This document shows positions 1-7,129 of a stretch of DNA of 8,639 nt, one piece after another. The notes under the pieces are model-generated. The model made no database searches. It had not been told where the DNA came from and saw only the letters and a list, made by a program, of their open reading frames with translations. This DNA comes from Acidobacteriota bacterium. Lineage in GTDB: Bacteria; Acidobacteriota; Thermoanaerobaculia; Multivoradales; JAHEKO01. The position numbers were made by a program, and so were the translations under genes. Location: positions 1 through 8,639 of the forward strand of contig JAPUJD010000152.1 in NCBI GenBank assembly GCA_027296385.1, read 5' to 3'. Position 1 is the first letter of the stretch. Each line of letters begins with the position of its first letter.

Positions 1-1
1 A

Positions 2-541
2 CCCAACCTCACTGAGCTCTACCACCAGACCATCACGCAAGAACTCACCGGCGTCGCAGGCTTCAACTTCCAGAACTGGGTCCAGGCCTCCAACTGGGCC
101 TCACAGCAAGACGCCTACCAAGAGGACGCGGTCGCCTGGGCGGACGCCGCGATCGCGGCCAACATTTCCTTTCAGACGATCTCGAGCAAGGCCCAGATAC
201 TCCAGCGGGTGGAACGTGGCGAGGAGGCCATGGAGACCCTCGACCAGGCAATCGAGCATCCGACGGCAACCGTGGTCCTGGTGCACATGGCGGCCCATGG
301 ACTGCAACAACAGGGGCAGATGGACGACGCCAACGTCGTCTTCCGCAAGAACTATGAGAAGAACCCGGGTGAGTGGCCCGTCGACTTCGGGTTGGCCAGG
401 GTCTACTCTCAAGCTGCTGATTTCGAAAAGGCCTTGGAGCACGCCCGTATCGCGCTGGAACGAGCCCCAGCCGGCCCCCAAAAACAGAATCTGGAGACCC
501 AGATCGATCGACTCGAGAAGGGCGAGAACATCAATCCCTGA
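2..541 (+). CDS. DUF2911-type / TPR-like protein, C-terminal part (5' truncated)
   Basis: The frame is open from the left edge and stops with TGA at 539-541, giving 179 visible residues; the true start lies outside the window. The visible part is almost all helical hairpins. A segment around residues 17-35 (GVAGFNFQNW, then WAS) precedes three TPR-like units at about 41-75, 76-118 and 122-156, with alternating small and aromatic residues such as EDAVAWADAAI and DFEKALEHARIALERAP. The order of an aromatic-rich segment, an acidic 'AVAWADAAI' helix and then 'FQTISSKAQIL' resembles the C-terminal half of DUF2911 proteins, which are usually exported and of unknown function. The N-terminal DUF2911 beta domain, if present, is not visible. 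It converges with the membrane-protein gene at 583. TPR-like character is fairly sure; the DUF2911 assignment is from memory of the family pattern. Confidence 0.75.
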   Translation, partial: PNLTELYHQTITQELTGVAGFNFQNWVQASNWASQQDAYQEDAVAWADAAIAANISFQTISSKAQILQRVERGEEAMETLDQAIEHPTATVVLVHMAAHGLQQQGQMDDANVVFRKNYEKNPGEWPVDFGLARVYSQAADFEKALEHARIALERAPAGPQKQNLETQIDRLEKGENINP

Positions 542-558
542 CGCTGCTTGCGGGGTTT

Positions 559-580
559 GCTGGCGGCAATACCGCCCAGC
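559..580. terminator. Hairpin between convergent genes, candidate bidirectional terminator
   Basis: The 41-nt gap between the stop at 541 and the opposing stop at 583 contains an inverted repeat: GCTGGCGG, loop CAATA, then CCGCCCAGC, pairing 8 bp with one bulged C. Its place between two convergent stop codons suggests transcription termination from both sides. No U-tract follows on either strand, so it is not a classical intrinsic terminator and may act only as a 3'-end stabiliser. Confidence 0.4.
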
Positions 581-582
581 TC

Positions 583-1521
583 TCAACGCAGGCCGCGGTA
601 GAGGGCGAGCTCGGCCCCGACCAGTGTCAGGCGCAGTGCCAGCCGGCCGGCCACGAAGAGCTGCCCGAGCAGGAAAACCAGGCCGATACCGAGCGCCGTC
701 GCTTCGCCGACTCCCGGCGCCAGGACGGTGCGTAGGGCCACGAGACCGATCACGCAGAGCCCGACCAGGACGGCCAGGGTCAGTACCGAGACCGGGTGAC
801 CCAAGACGAAGCGCAGGCCGCGGCCCAGGGCGCGCAGCGTGCCCGGTTCCTCCTCGAGAATCGCCGCGATCCGCGCGTAGTCGAAGACCATCATCACCAC
901 TGCCGTGAGCAGCAGGATCGGCACAGCGGCCAGCAGGTAGTAGCGCAGAACCGTGGCCTCGACGGTCACGTCCTGGACGCCTCGCTCGAGCGTCACGTAG
1001 ACCCACTTGGCGCCGCGGTAGACGCCCCAGTAGAGCACGGCCGACAACGTCGTGAGCTTGAGCAAGCGCCCGAAGTAGCGCCCGCAGGCGCCGAGGAACT
1101 GAGACAGGACGAAGCGGCCACCACCCCGGGCGAAGCGGTCGATCACCCCGCCGAGCATCAGCAGCGACACGAGCGCATAGCCGACTCCCGCTGCCACTAA
1201 GCCCCGGTGCTGAGAGAACAGACGGCCGCCGAAGAGGAGATCGAGGTTGTACAAGAAGTCGACTCGCCCCGCGGTCGCCGGCTCCAGCATTTTGCCCAGG
1301 CTCTCCGCGCGACCCGAGAACTCGCCCAGCCAGACCCTGTCCAGCCGCTGGCGCAGATCGAGGTGGACCCGGCTGGCGCCGATGTCGTCGGCGATCTCCT
1401 GCTGCATGGCCAGGCCCAGGGGCACCGACGCCGCCAGCAGGACGCACCAGAGCAGCAACAGGAGTTTGGGCGCCGCCAGGGCCGCCAGGAGTCCACTCGA
1501 AAACGCTCTGAGAACCATCAT
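583..1521 (-). CDS. Six-helix integral membrane protein, partner of the M1 peptidase gene
   Basis: This is a 312-residue hydrophobic protein of unknown function. Likely membrane segments lie at about residues 20-38, 107-125, 153-171, 194-216, 244-264 and 274-295. A soluble, probably extracytoplasmic stretch of about 70 residues lies between helices 1 and 2, rich in charged residues. After helix 4 comes DYARIAAILEEE (214-225), a short amphipathic helix, and RFVLGHP (237-243) just before helix 5; I associate this pattern with uncharacterised acidobacterial membrane proteins resembling the glycerophosphodiesterase membrane-domain fold. The start is the first of two tandem ATGs (1519-1521), with GAGGGAG five nt upstream; a TTG at 1548 in frame would overlap the M1 gene and has no better ribosome site. 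The gene follows the M1 stop by 10 nt and its ribosome site overlaps that stop, so the two are probably translationally coupled. No catalytic motif was seen. Confidence 0.82.
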   Translation of the reverse strand: MMVLRAFSSGLLAALAAPKLLLLLWCVLLAASVPLGLAMQQEIADDIGASRVHLDLRQRLDRVWLGEFSGRAESLGKMLEPATAGRVDFLYNLDLLFGGRLFSQHRGLVAAGVGYALVSLLMLGGVIDRFARGGGRFVLSQFLGACGRYFGRLLKLTTLSAVLYWGVYRGAKWVYVTLERGVQDVTVEATVLRYYLLAAVPILLLTAVVMMVFDYARIAAILEEEPGTLRALGRGLRFVLGHPVSVLTLAVLVGLCVIGLVALRTVLAPGVGEATALGIGLVFLLGQLFVAGRLALRLTLVGAELALYRGLR

Positions 1522-1526
1522 CGCCG

Positions 1527-1533
1527 CTCCCTC
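1527..1533 (-). promoter_or_regulatory. Shine-Dalgarno site overlapping the M1 stop codon
   Basis: GAGGGAG on the minus strand begins inside the TGA stop of the M1 peptidase gene and lies 5 nt before the tandem ATGATG of the membrane protein. It decides the start at 1521 and indicates translational coupling. Confidence 0.7.
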
Positions 1534-3577
1534 AAACAAAGAACCCAAAGGTAGAAAAGAAATCCTGCAGCCAGACGGTCCAGCGCGCCGCCCACTTCCA
1601 GGCAGGCAGCTGCGCCTTGGACTTCACCTCTCGCGAGTTGTTGCTCGGATGGATATCGAGCGCCAGGATGCCGTCGGGATCGATGACGGCGTACTCGAGA
1701 CGGGAGGGATACTCTTCGACGAAGAGCTTCCAGCGCCGCTTACCTCGCCACTTGTGCCGTACCTCGTGGCCGTCCTCGAAGGCGAGGAGCACCTCGACCG
1801 GGAAGCTCGCCCCGCCCAACCGCCTGACGACGACCTCGCTGCGAAACATCTCCTCCTCCCCGTCGGCCGGCTCGGCGGAACCGTCCAGAAGCACGATCTC
1901 GTCGCCCTGCTTCACCCAGCCCTCGTTGGCCACGGCAAAAGTCGCAACTGACTGGACCGAGTAGTCGAAGACCTCGGAGCCCATGACGGAACGCAGAAAG
2001 TGCCCCAGGTCCTCCTCGGTCACCTCGTTGGCGACGGCGAAAAAGTCATCCGCCGTCGGGTGACCGAACTGCCAGCGCTCGAAAAAGGTCGAGAGGATGC
2101 TCTGCAGGGATTCCCAGCCCAGCCAGTTCTCCAGCGTCCGTAGCCAGAGCGCCGTCTTGCTGTAGCTCAGGCTACCGCCGCTCTTGGGATGATAGAGGAA
2201 CGTCGGCGTGGCCTGAAGGTCGGAGCTCGCGTCCGGCCGATAACGGGTCACCCTGTTCAAATGCGACTGGCCGCCGTACCCGTAGCCCTCCAGCAGGAGG
2301 GCGAAGAAGCCCGAGCCCTCGATTCCTGGCGGACGGAAGAACCTCTGGGTGTAGAGACTCTCGCCAAAGGCAGCTTGCTGGGTGCGGGCCGTCGAAAAGG
2401 TGTTCAACCCCTCATCGAGCCAGGCGAACTCGAACTCGTTGTTGCCGACGATCCCGTACCAGAACTGGTGCCCGGCCTCGTGGATCGTCACCCTCTCCGG
2501 CCGGCCTCCCCCCTCCGGGCTGAAGAGACGGGTACCGGCGGTGAAGAGCGTCGGGTACTCCATGCCCCCGGCGCCGGAGCCATAAGCCGGGTCGACGACG
2601 GTGACATGCCCGTAGGGGTAGGCGCCGTACCAGACCCCATAGTGCTCGAGAGCGGCCTTGGTCGCCGCCACATGGCGCTCTGCCTGGCCCTGATGCTCGG
2701 GCTGGAGCAAGAGCCTGATATCCACCGGCGGCAGCTCGTCATGCTCGAATCGGTCTTCGACCACCAGGTAGTCCGGGCTCGTCGTCCAGGTGAAGGCGTG
2801 CACATCCGACTGGGCGTAACGGTGGGTAGAGGTCCCGTCCCCGTTGTCTCGCAGCTCGACCTCGCGCCCCGTCGCCCCGAGCACCCAACCCGCCGGCACC
2901 GTCATCGACACGTCGTAGACCCCGTAGTCGGAGTAGTACTCGGTCCCGGCGTGGTACTGGTGGCAGTTCCAGCCGTCCGCCTCGAAGACCCCCAGCTTGG
3001 GGAACCAGTGGGCGATGAAGTAGTAGTCGCCCCGGAAGCCGGTGCGGGCAAAGGTGCGCGGGACCTTGGCGTGCCACTCCATGGTCACGCGGATCGACTC
3101 ACCCGCCTCGACCGGCGTCGGCAGCAGGACGACCATCACGGTGCGGTCGTCGATGTTGCGGTCATCAGGGAAGGCAAAGTACATCGTCCGCGTTAGATCT
3201 GTGCCGTCGTCCGCCAAGCTCACCGAGTCGACTTCGATGTAGCTCCAATCCCCTTCTTCGATCCGGTCCTTCCGGTCGCTCCGACCCCGAAAGCGATCTT
3301 CGCGCATCCAGGTGCTCTGACGGTTGCGCCAGGCGTTCCAGTAGAGATGGAACCAGAGTCGATTCGTCGAGCTCTGCTGCAGATTAGTCCAGGTCAGGGT
3401 CTGGCTGCCGGAGAGCATTCGCGTCTCCGGATCGAGACGCACGTCGATGGTGTAGTTCGCGTTGCGCGGGGAAAGCGCCTCGGGCTCCGGGGCGGCTTCC
3501 TGCGCCACTAGAGCACCCGTCAAGAACGGCGACAGCACTACGCCCGCCCAGCTGAATGCCGAAGTCCTGTGCTCCAT
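1532..3577 (-). CDS. Exported M1-family zinc metallopeptidase (aminopeptidase N-like)
   Basis: A predicted zinc aminopeptidase of 681 residues, acting outside the cytoplasm on peptide N-termini. A signal peptide covers residues 1-25, with likely cleavage after ALVA before QEAAPEPE. The N-terminal beta domain runs to about residue 270. The catalytic domain shows a GAMEN-like exopeptidase motif, GGMEY (337-341, Glu340). HEAGH (366-370) is followed after exactly 18 residues by the third zinc ligand Glu389 in WLDEGLN, the M1 signature HEXXH-X18-E. Tyr472 in SYSKTALWL is the probable transition-state tyrosine. The C-terminal 35 residues end in an unusual Trp/Phe-rich segment (WAARWTVWLQDFFSTFGFFV). 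Of two nearby ATGs, 3577 is preferred because AGAGGGG lies 9 nt upstream; 3586 abuts that sequence directly. It follows the D-aminoacylase-like gene by 16 nt and precedes the membrane protein by 10 nt. Fold and class are secure; substrate is unknown. Confidence 0.95.
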   Translation of the reverse strand: MEHRTSAFSWAGVVLSPFLTGALVAQEAAPEPEALSPRNANYTIDVRLDPETRMLSGSQTLTWTNLQQSSTNRLWFHLYWNAWRNRQSTWMREDRFRGRSDRKDRIEEGDWSYIEVDSVSLADDGTDLTRTMYFAFPDDRNIDDRTVMVVLLPTPVEAGESIRVTMEWHAKVPRTFARTGFRGDYYFIAHWFPKLGVFEADGWNCHQYHAGTEYYSDYGVYDVSMTVPAGWVLGATGREVELRDNGDGTSTHRYAQSDVHAFTWTTSPDYLVVEDRFEHDELPPVDIRLLLQPEHQGQAERHVAATKAALEHYGVWYGAYPYGHVTVVDPAYGSGAGGMEYPTLFTAGTRLFSPEGGGRPERVTIHEAGHQFWYGIVGNNEFEFAWLDEGLNTFSTARTQQAAFGESLYTQRFFRPPGIEGSGFFALLLEGYGYGGQSHLNRVTRYRPDASSDLQATPTFLYHPKSGGSLSYSKTALWLRTLENWLGWESLQSILSTFFERWQFGHPTADDFFAVANEVTEEDLGHFLRSVMGSEVFDYSVQSVATFAVANEGWVKQGDEIVLLDGSAEPADGEEEMFRSEVVVRRLGGASFPVEVLLAFEDGHEVRHKWRGKRRWKLFVEEYPSRLEYAVIDPDGILALDIHPSNNSREVKSKAQLPAWKWAARWTVWLQDFFSTFGFFV

Positions 3578-3586
3578 CCCATGCAT

Positions 3587-3593
3587 CCCCTCT
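3587..3593 (-). promoter_or_regulatory. Shine-Dalgarno site of the M1 peptidase
   Basis: AGAGGGG directly follows the TAG stop of the upstream amidohydrolase. It is 9 nt from the ATG at 3577 but has no spacing to the ATG at 3586, which favours the shorter start. Confidence 0.6.
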
Positions 3594-5246
3594 CTAGCCC
3601 TCCTGGCCAGAATCGCCCCGGTGGCCCGGCCCACGAACGAAGCGTCCGGGCGTCGCTCCGGTCGGCTCGCCTTCGGCCAGCACCTGCTCGCCGTTGACGA
3701 AGACATGAACCACTCCCTCGGAGTACTGATGCGGCTGCTCGAAGGTCGCGCGGTCGATGATGCTCTCGGCGTCGAAAACCGTGACGTCGGCGAAATGGTC
3801 GACCGCGAGCCGACCGCGGCGCTCGATGCCGAGCCGTTCGGCCGGCCAGGACGTCAGTCGCCGGATCGCCTCGCTCAGCGACACCAGGCCCTCTTCGCGA
3901 ACGTAGCGCCCGAGAAAGCGGGCGAAGGTGCCGTAGGCCCGGGGGTGGGTACTCGACTCGAGAAAAACTCCCTCGGCCGACGGCGCGCCGGCATCCGAAC
4001 CGAAACTCACCCACGGCAGGCCGACCTTGCGCCGCACGTTGTCCTCCGACATCGAGAAGTAGATCGTGCCCACCCGGCTGTCGTCCTCGACGACCAGATC
4101 CATGACGGTGTCTTCGGGCGACGTGCCCCTGAGCGCGGCGACCTCGGCCAGCGTCTTGCCGGTGAAGTGCTCCAGGGCGGGATTGCGAAAGTCGATGAAG
4201 AGCATCTTCTCAGGCGGCAGGAGCTCGAGCTCCGCGCGCACCTGCTGGCGAATCTCGGGGTCGCGCAAGCGCTCCACCCACGCCTCGTGACCGCCCTCCT
4301 GCACCCAGGTCGGCATGACGGCATCGAGGCCGGTGGCGCTGGCGGGATAGGTGTAGATGTTGGCCGCCACCGACAGGCCTTCGGCTCGCGCCCGTTCTAT
4401 CTTGTCGATCGCCAGTTCCAGCAGATCCCAGTTCTCGGGTCGCGACGCCTTGAAGTGGTACACCTCGGCCCTGGCACCTGTCCGGCGAGCGATCTCGAGC
4501 AACTCGTCCAGCGCCTCGAGCAGACCCTCCCCTTCGCCGCGGATGTGGGAGATGTAGAGACCGCCGTATCGAGCGGCCTCCTCGACCAGGGCCACCAGCT
4601 CGTCGGTTTCGGCGAAGCTGGCCGGGGCGTAGATCAGGGACGAGCCCACGCCCAGGGCACCCTCCTCCATCGCCTGCCGGACGAGCGCTCGCATGCGCTC
4701 GAGCTCCTCCGCGGTCGGCGCTCGGTCCTCGTAGCCCAGCTCGTGAATCCTCACCGTCGTCGCACCGACGAAGGAGGCGACGTTCGGCGCGACGCCACGC
4801 CGTTCGAGATGGGTCAGATACTCGCCGAGAGTCGTCCACTCGATGTCGAACTTGATATCGGACTGTCGCTCGACGGTTTCGCGTTTCATCGCCTCGTTGA
4901 GCGGGCCCATCGACCACCCTTCGCCGAAGACCTCGAGTGTCACTCCCTGGCGCACGTCGCTCTGCGCCCGGGGATCCTCGAGCAGGCTGACCGTCGCCCA
5001 GCTCAGCATGTTGATGAATCCGGGCGCGATCACCAGTCCCCGAACATCGAGCTCACGCTCGCCGCGGGTGGTGCCAAGATCGCCGAGACCCACGATCCAA
5101 TCCCCGTCGATCGCCAGATCCCCGACGAAGGGCTCCCCTCCACTGCCGTCGACGATGATGCCGCCGCGCAGTACGAGGTCGACTGGCTCGGCCGGGGCGC
5201 ACGCCAGCGCCGCCACCAGCGGCACCAGCCACCAGCGAGAAATCAC
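3594..5246 (-). CDS. Exported D-aminoacylase-like amidohydrolase lacking the HxH motif
   Basis: A 550-residue member of the amidohydrolase superfamily, closest in pattern to N-acyl-D-amino-acid deacylases. The N-terminus ISRWWLVPLVAALAC is a signal peptide, with Cys16 a possible but imperfect lipobox cysteine (ALAC). The small beta domain starts at DLVLRGGIIVDGSG. Matching landmarks are SHIRGEG (His234), YHFKASRPENW (His264), FGSDAG (Asp418), STHPRAYGTFARFLGRYV (about 432-449) and LTSWPAERLGI near the end. Where the family normally reads PGFIDxHxH, this protein reads PGFINMLSW (about 76-83), so both histidines are absent. The usual NCG cysteine is also missing, replaced by GEGWSMGP (Glu109). 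The start is GTG at 5246, chosen for the ribosome site AGAGGTGA just upstream and the clean signal peptide; a TTG at 5285 gives a poorer N-terminus. It may be a divergent hydrolase with one metal or new ligands, and true D-aminoacylase activity is uncertain. Confidence 0.88.
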   Translation of the reverse strand: MISRWWLVPLVAALACAPAEPVDLVLRGGIIVDGSGGEPFVGDLAIDGDWIVGLGDLGTTRGERELDVRGLVIAPGFINMLSWATVSLLEDPRAQSDVRQGVTLEVFGEGWSMGPLNEAMKRETVERQSDIKFDIEWTTLGEYLTHLERRGVAPNVASFVGATTVRIHELGYEDRAPTAEELERMRALVRQAMEEGALGVGSSLIYAPASFAETDELVALVEEAARYGGLYISHIRGEGEGLLEALDELLEIARRTGARAEVYHFKASRPENWDLLELAIDKIERARAEGLSVAANIYTYPASATGLDAVMPTWVQEGGHEAWVERLRDPEIRQQVRAELELLPPEKMLFIDFRNPALEHFTGKTLAEVAALRGTSPEDTVMDLVVEDDSRVGTIYFSMSEDNVRRKVGLPWVSFGSDAGAPSAEGVFLESSTHPRAYGTFARFLGRYVREEGLVSLSEAIRRLTSWPAERLGIERRGRLAVDHFADVTVFDAESIIDRATFEQPHQYSEGVVHVFVNGEQVLAEGEPTGATPGRFVRGPGHRGDSGQEG

Positions 5247-5365
5247 CGTCTCACCTCTCGCGACCCACTGCACCCTCCCGAACAAACCAGCTAAGCCTTG
5301 GATCTCGACACTTAGGACGTCGGTATATCACGAATCCCGAGGTACCCGGAGGGAGCCTGTGGGCG
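5247..5365 (-). other. 119-nt gap between the two amidohydrolase genes
   Basis: This is the only sizeable gap in the minus-strand cluster. It has the palindrome GGTACC near 5341 and an AT-richer patch (gatatacc on the minus strand, near 5324-5331) that could be a -10 element, but no convincing -35 lies at the right distance. No terminator hairpin with a U-tract was seen. It may hold an internal promoter or simply be untranslated spacer. Confidence 0.3.
5251..5258 (-). promoter_or_regulatory. Shine-Dalgarno site deciding the GTG start of the D-aminoacylase-like gene
   Basis: AGAGGTGA lies 4 nt before the GTG at 5246. With the signal peptide that begins there, it supports the GTG over the TTG 39 nt further upstream. 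Confidence 0.6.
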
Positions 5366-7129
5366 TCAGGTCTTGGGTTGCACGCCAGGCTCTCGTTCGT
5401 AGCGCACTTCGCCACCGACGATGGTGAAGTCGACCTCGGCCGACGGCACCTCCTCGAGCGGCACGGTGAGGATGTCCCGCGAGAGGACCACGAGATCGGC
5501 CAGCTTGCCGACGGTGATCGAGCCTTTGATATCCTCTTCGAACGCGGCGTAGGCGTTGTTGAGAGTATAGGATCGCAGAGCCTCGACGCGGGTCATGCTC
5601 TGCTCCGGGTAGAACGTGCTGCCGTCGCCGAGCTGACGCGTGATCGAAGCGTAGAAGCTGTTGATCGGGTCGATACGCTCGACCGGAACGTCGGTCCCAT
5701 TGCTGATGACGACGCCGTTGTCGATCAGCGTCCGCCACATGTACGCCCCGGTGCGGGCGCGCTCGTCCCCGAGGCGCTGCGGCACCCAGGAGCCGTCCGA
5801 GGTGCAGTGGATGCCCTGCATGGAGGCGATGACCCCGAGCGGCGCGAAGCGCAAGATGTCGTCCGGGTGCAGGTGCTGCGCGTGCTCGATGCGCCAACGC
5901 AGGTCGGTCGGGCCGCCGTGCTCGGCGAACACCTCTTCGTAGATGTCGAGCACCACGCGGTTGGCTCGATCGCCGATGGCGTGGGTGTTGAGCTGAAACC
6001 CGAGCTCGATGGCGAGCTCGGCCGTGCGCCGGATCTCCTCCTCGGACTCGAGCACCAGGCCGACGCTCGACGGCAGATCAGCGTAGGGCTCGAGGAGCCA
6101 CGCTCCGTGGGAGCCAAGAGCGCCGTCGATCTGGCGCTTGATCGACCGTACCGTGAGGAAGTCGTTACCCTCAGCCTGCGCCCGGTAGGCCGGCAGCCGC
6201 TCCTCCATCTCCTCGTTGGAGGCGAACCGGACCATGGCATAGAGCCTCACCGGCAGAGCACCTTCGGCTTCGAGCCGCTCGAAGAAGTCGAGTCTGTCGA
6301 AGCTGACGCCGGCGTCGTGGAAGCTCGTCACGCCGTGACTCAGCGCCTCCAAGCCGGCGAGCTCCACCATCTGTCTCGCCTCGGCCTCGATGACCTCAGG
6401 CGACCGGGCGTCACGGGCTGCGGCGACAACCTCTCCGACCAGCCGCTGGGCGGTCTCGCGTAGCAGCCCGGTGGGCTCGCCCTCGGCGTCGCGAACGAGC
6501 TCACCACCGACGGGTGGCTCGGAGTGGCGGTCGATGCCGGCCAACGCCATGGCCTTGGCGTTGGCGAACGACGCGTGCCCGCTGGCGTGCCCGAGAATCA
6601 CCGGGTTGTCCGGGCTGACGGCGCTCAAGCTGTCGTGTACCGGGTTGCCCTCGACCGCCGGTACCGGCGCCCTGTTCCACTTTTCCTGGTGCCATCCGCG
6701 ACCGCGGATCCACTCGCCCGGTTCCGCTTCGGCCACGGCCTCGGCCACCAAGGCGACGATCGCCTCCCAGCTCTCGGCCGCGCTGAGGTCGAGAATCAGC
6801 TCCGCGTCGCCGAGGCCCATGAAATGACCGTGACCCTCGATGAAGCCCGGAGTCAGCAGCCGCCCCTCGAGCTCCACGACTCGCGTCCGCGGCCCGATCC
6901 AGGAAGCGATCTCGGCATCCGAGCCCACCGCCACGATGGAGGCACCACGTACGGCCACCGCTTGGGCTTCCGGGAGCTCATCGTCCACCGTCACCACGCG
7001 ACCACCGCGTAGCACCAGATCCGCCATTTCGGCCGGCGGCCGGGTCGCCTCCTCGCCGGCCGGCGCACAGCCCATCCAGCCGGCGACCGCCAGCAGGAAA
7101 AACGAGATCAACTTCGGGGATGGGGTCAT
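5366..7129 (-). CDS. Exported YtcJ-like amidohydrolase (amidohydrolase 3 family)
   Basis: A 587-residue metal-dependent hydrolase of the YtcJ/amidohydrolase-3 group, whose members cleave amide-type bonds in varied small substrates. An N-terminal signal segment (ISFFLLAVAGWMGC) ends at Cys21 followed by APAGEE, so it may be a lipoprotein, though the lipobox is atypical. The beta-sandwich starts at ADLVLRGGRVVTVDDE. Metal-site landmarks are intact: TPGFIEGHGHF (His100, His102), Lys331 in SIKRQIDGALGSHGA, His383 in LNTHAIGDRA, His416 and His419 in RIEHAQHLHPDD, and Asp480 in NGTDVPVE. The end (TLNNAYAAFEEDIKGSITVGKLADLVVL) is typical of the family. The ATG at 7129 overlaps the YkgJ stop as ATGA and has AAAGGA 6 nt upstream; the frame stays open to about 7441 but that part is the shadow of the YkgJ gene. 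Substrate is not predictable; an N-acyl or peptide-derived amide fits the context. Confidence 0.94.
   Translation of the reverse strand: MTPSPKLISFFLLAVAGWMGCAPAGEEATRPPAEMADLVLRGGRVVTVDDELPEAQAVAVRGASIVAVGSDAEIASWIGPRTRVVELEGRLLTPGFIEGHGHFMGLGDAELILDLSAAESWEAIVALVAEAVAEAEPGEWIRGRGWHQEKWNRAPVPAVEGNPVHDSLSAVSPDNPVILGHASGHASFANAKAMALAGIDRHSEPPVGGELVRDAEGEPTGLLRETAQRLVGEVVAAARDARSPEVIEAEARQMVELAGLEALSHGVTSFHDAGVSFDRLDFFERLEAEGALPVRLYAMVRFASNEEMEERLPAYRAQAEGNDFLTVRSIKRQIDGALGSHGAWLLEPYADLPSSVGLVLESEEEIRRTAELAIELGFQLNTHAIGDRANRVVLDIYEEVFAEHGGPTDLRWRIEHAQHLHPDDILRFAPLGVIASMQGIHCTSDGSWVPQRLGDERARTGAYMWRTLIDNGVVISNGTDVPVERIDPINSFYASITRQLGDGSTFYPEQSMTRVEALRSYTLNNAYAAFEEDIKGSITVGKLADLVVLSRDILTVPLEEVPSAEVDFTIVGGEVRYEREPGVQPKT

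Noticed and set aside
101..1447. Minus-strand open frame of about 448 codons across the left genes
   Set aside because: Its translation is dominated by Arg, Gly, Pro and Ala, it overlaps both the DUF2911-type gene and the membrane-protein gene, and it shows no family pattern.
2189..3196. Plus-strand open frame of about 335 codons opposite the M1 peptidase
   Set aside because: It is the complement of the HEXXH-containing gene and has no domain or ribosome site of its own.
3462..5294. Long plus-strand open frame of about 610 codons opposite the D-aminoacylase-like gene
   Set aside because: It is antisense to a gene with clear family motifs, is rich in Arg/His/Gly/Pro as expected from GC-rich shadow frames, and has no recognisable domain.
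5335..5356. Possible hairpin around the GGTACC palindrome
   Set aside because: Outside the 6-bp palindrome the arms do not pair well and no U-tract follows, so it is not called a terminator.
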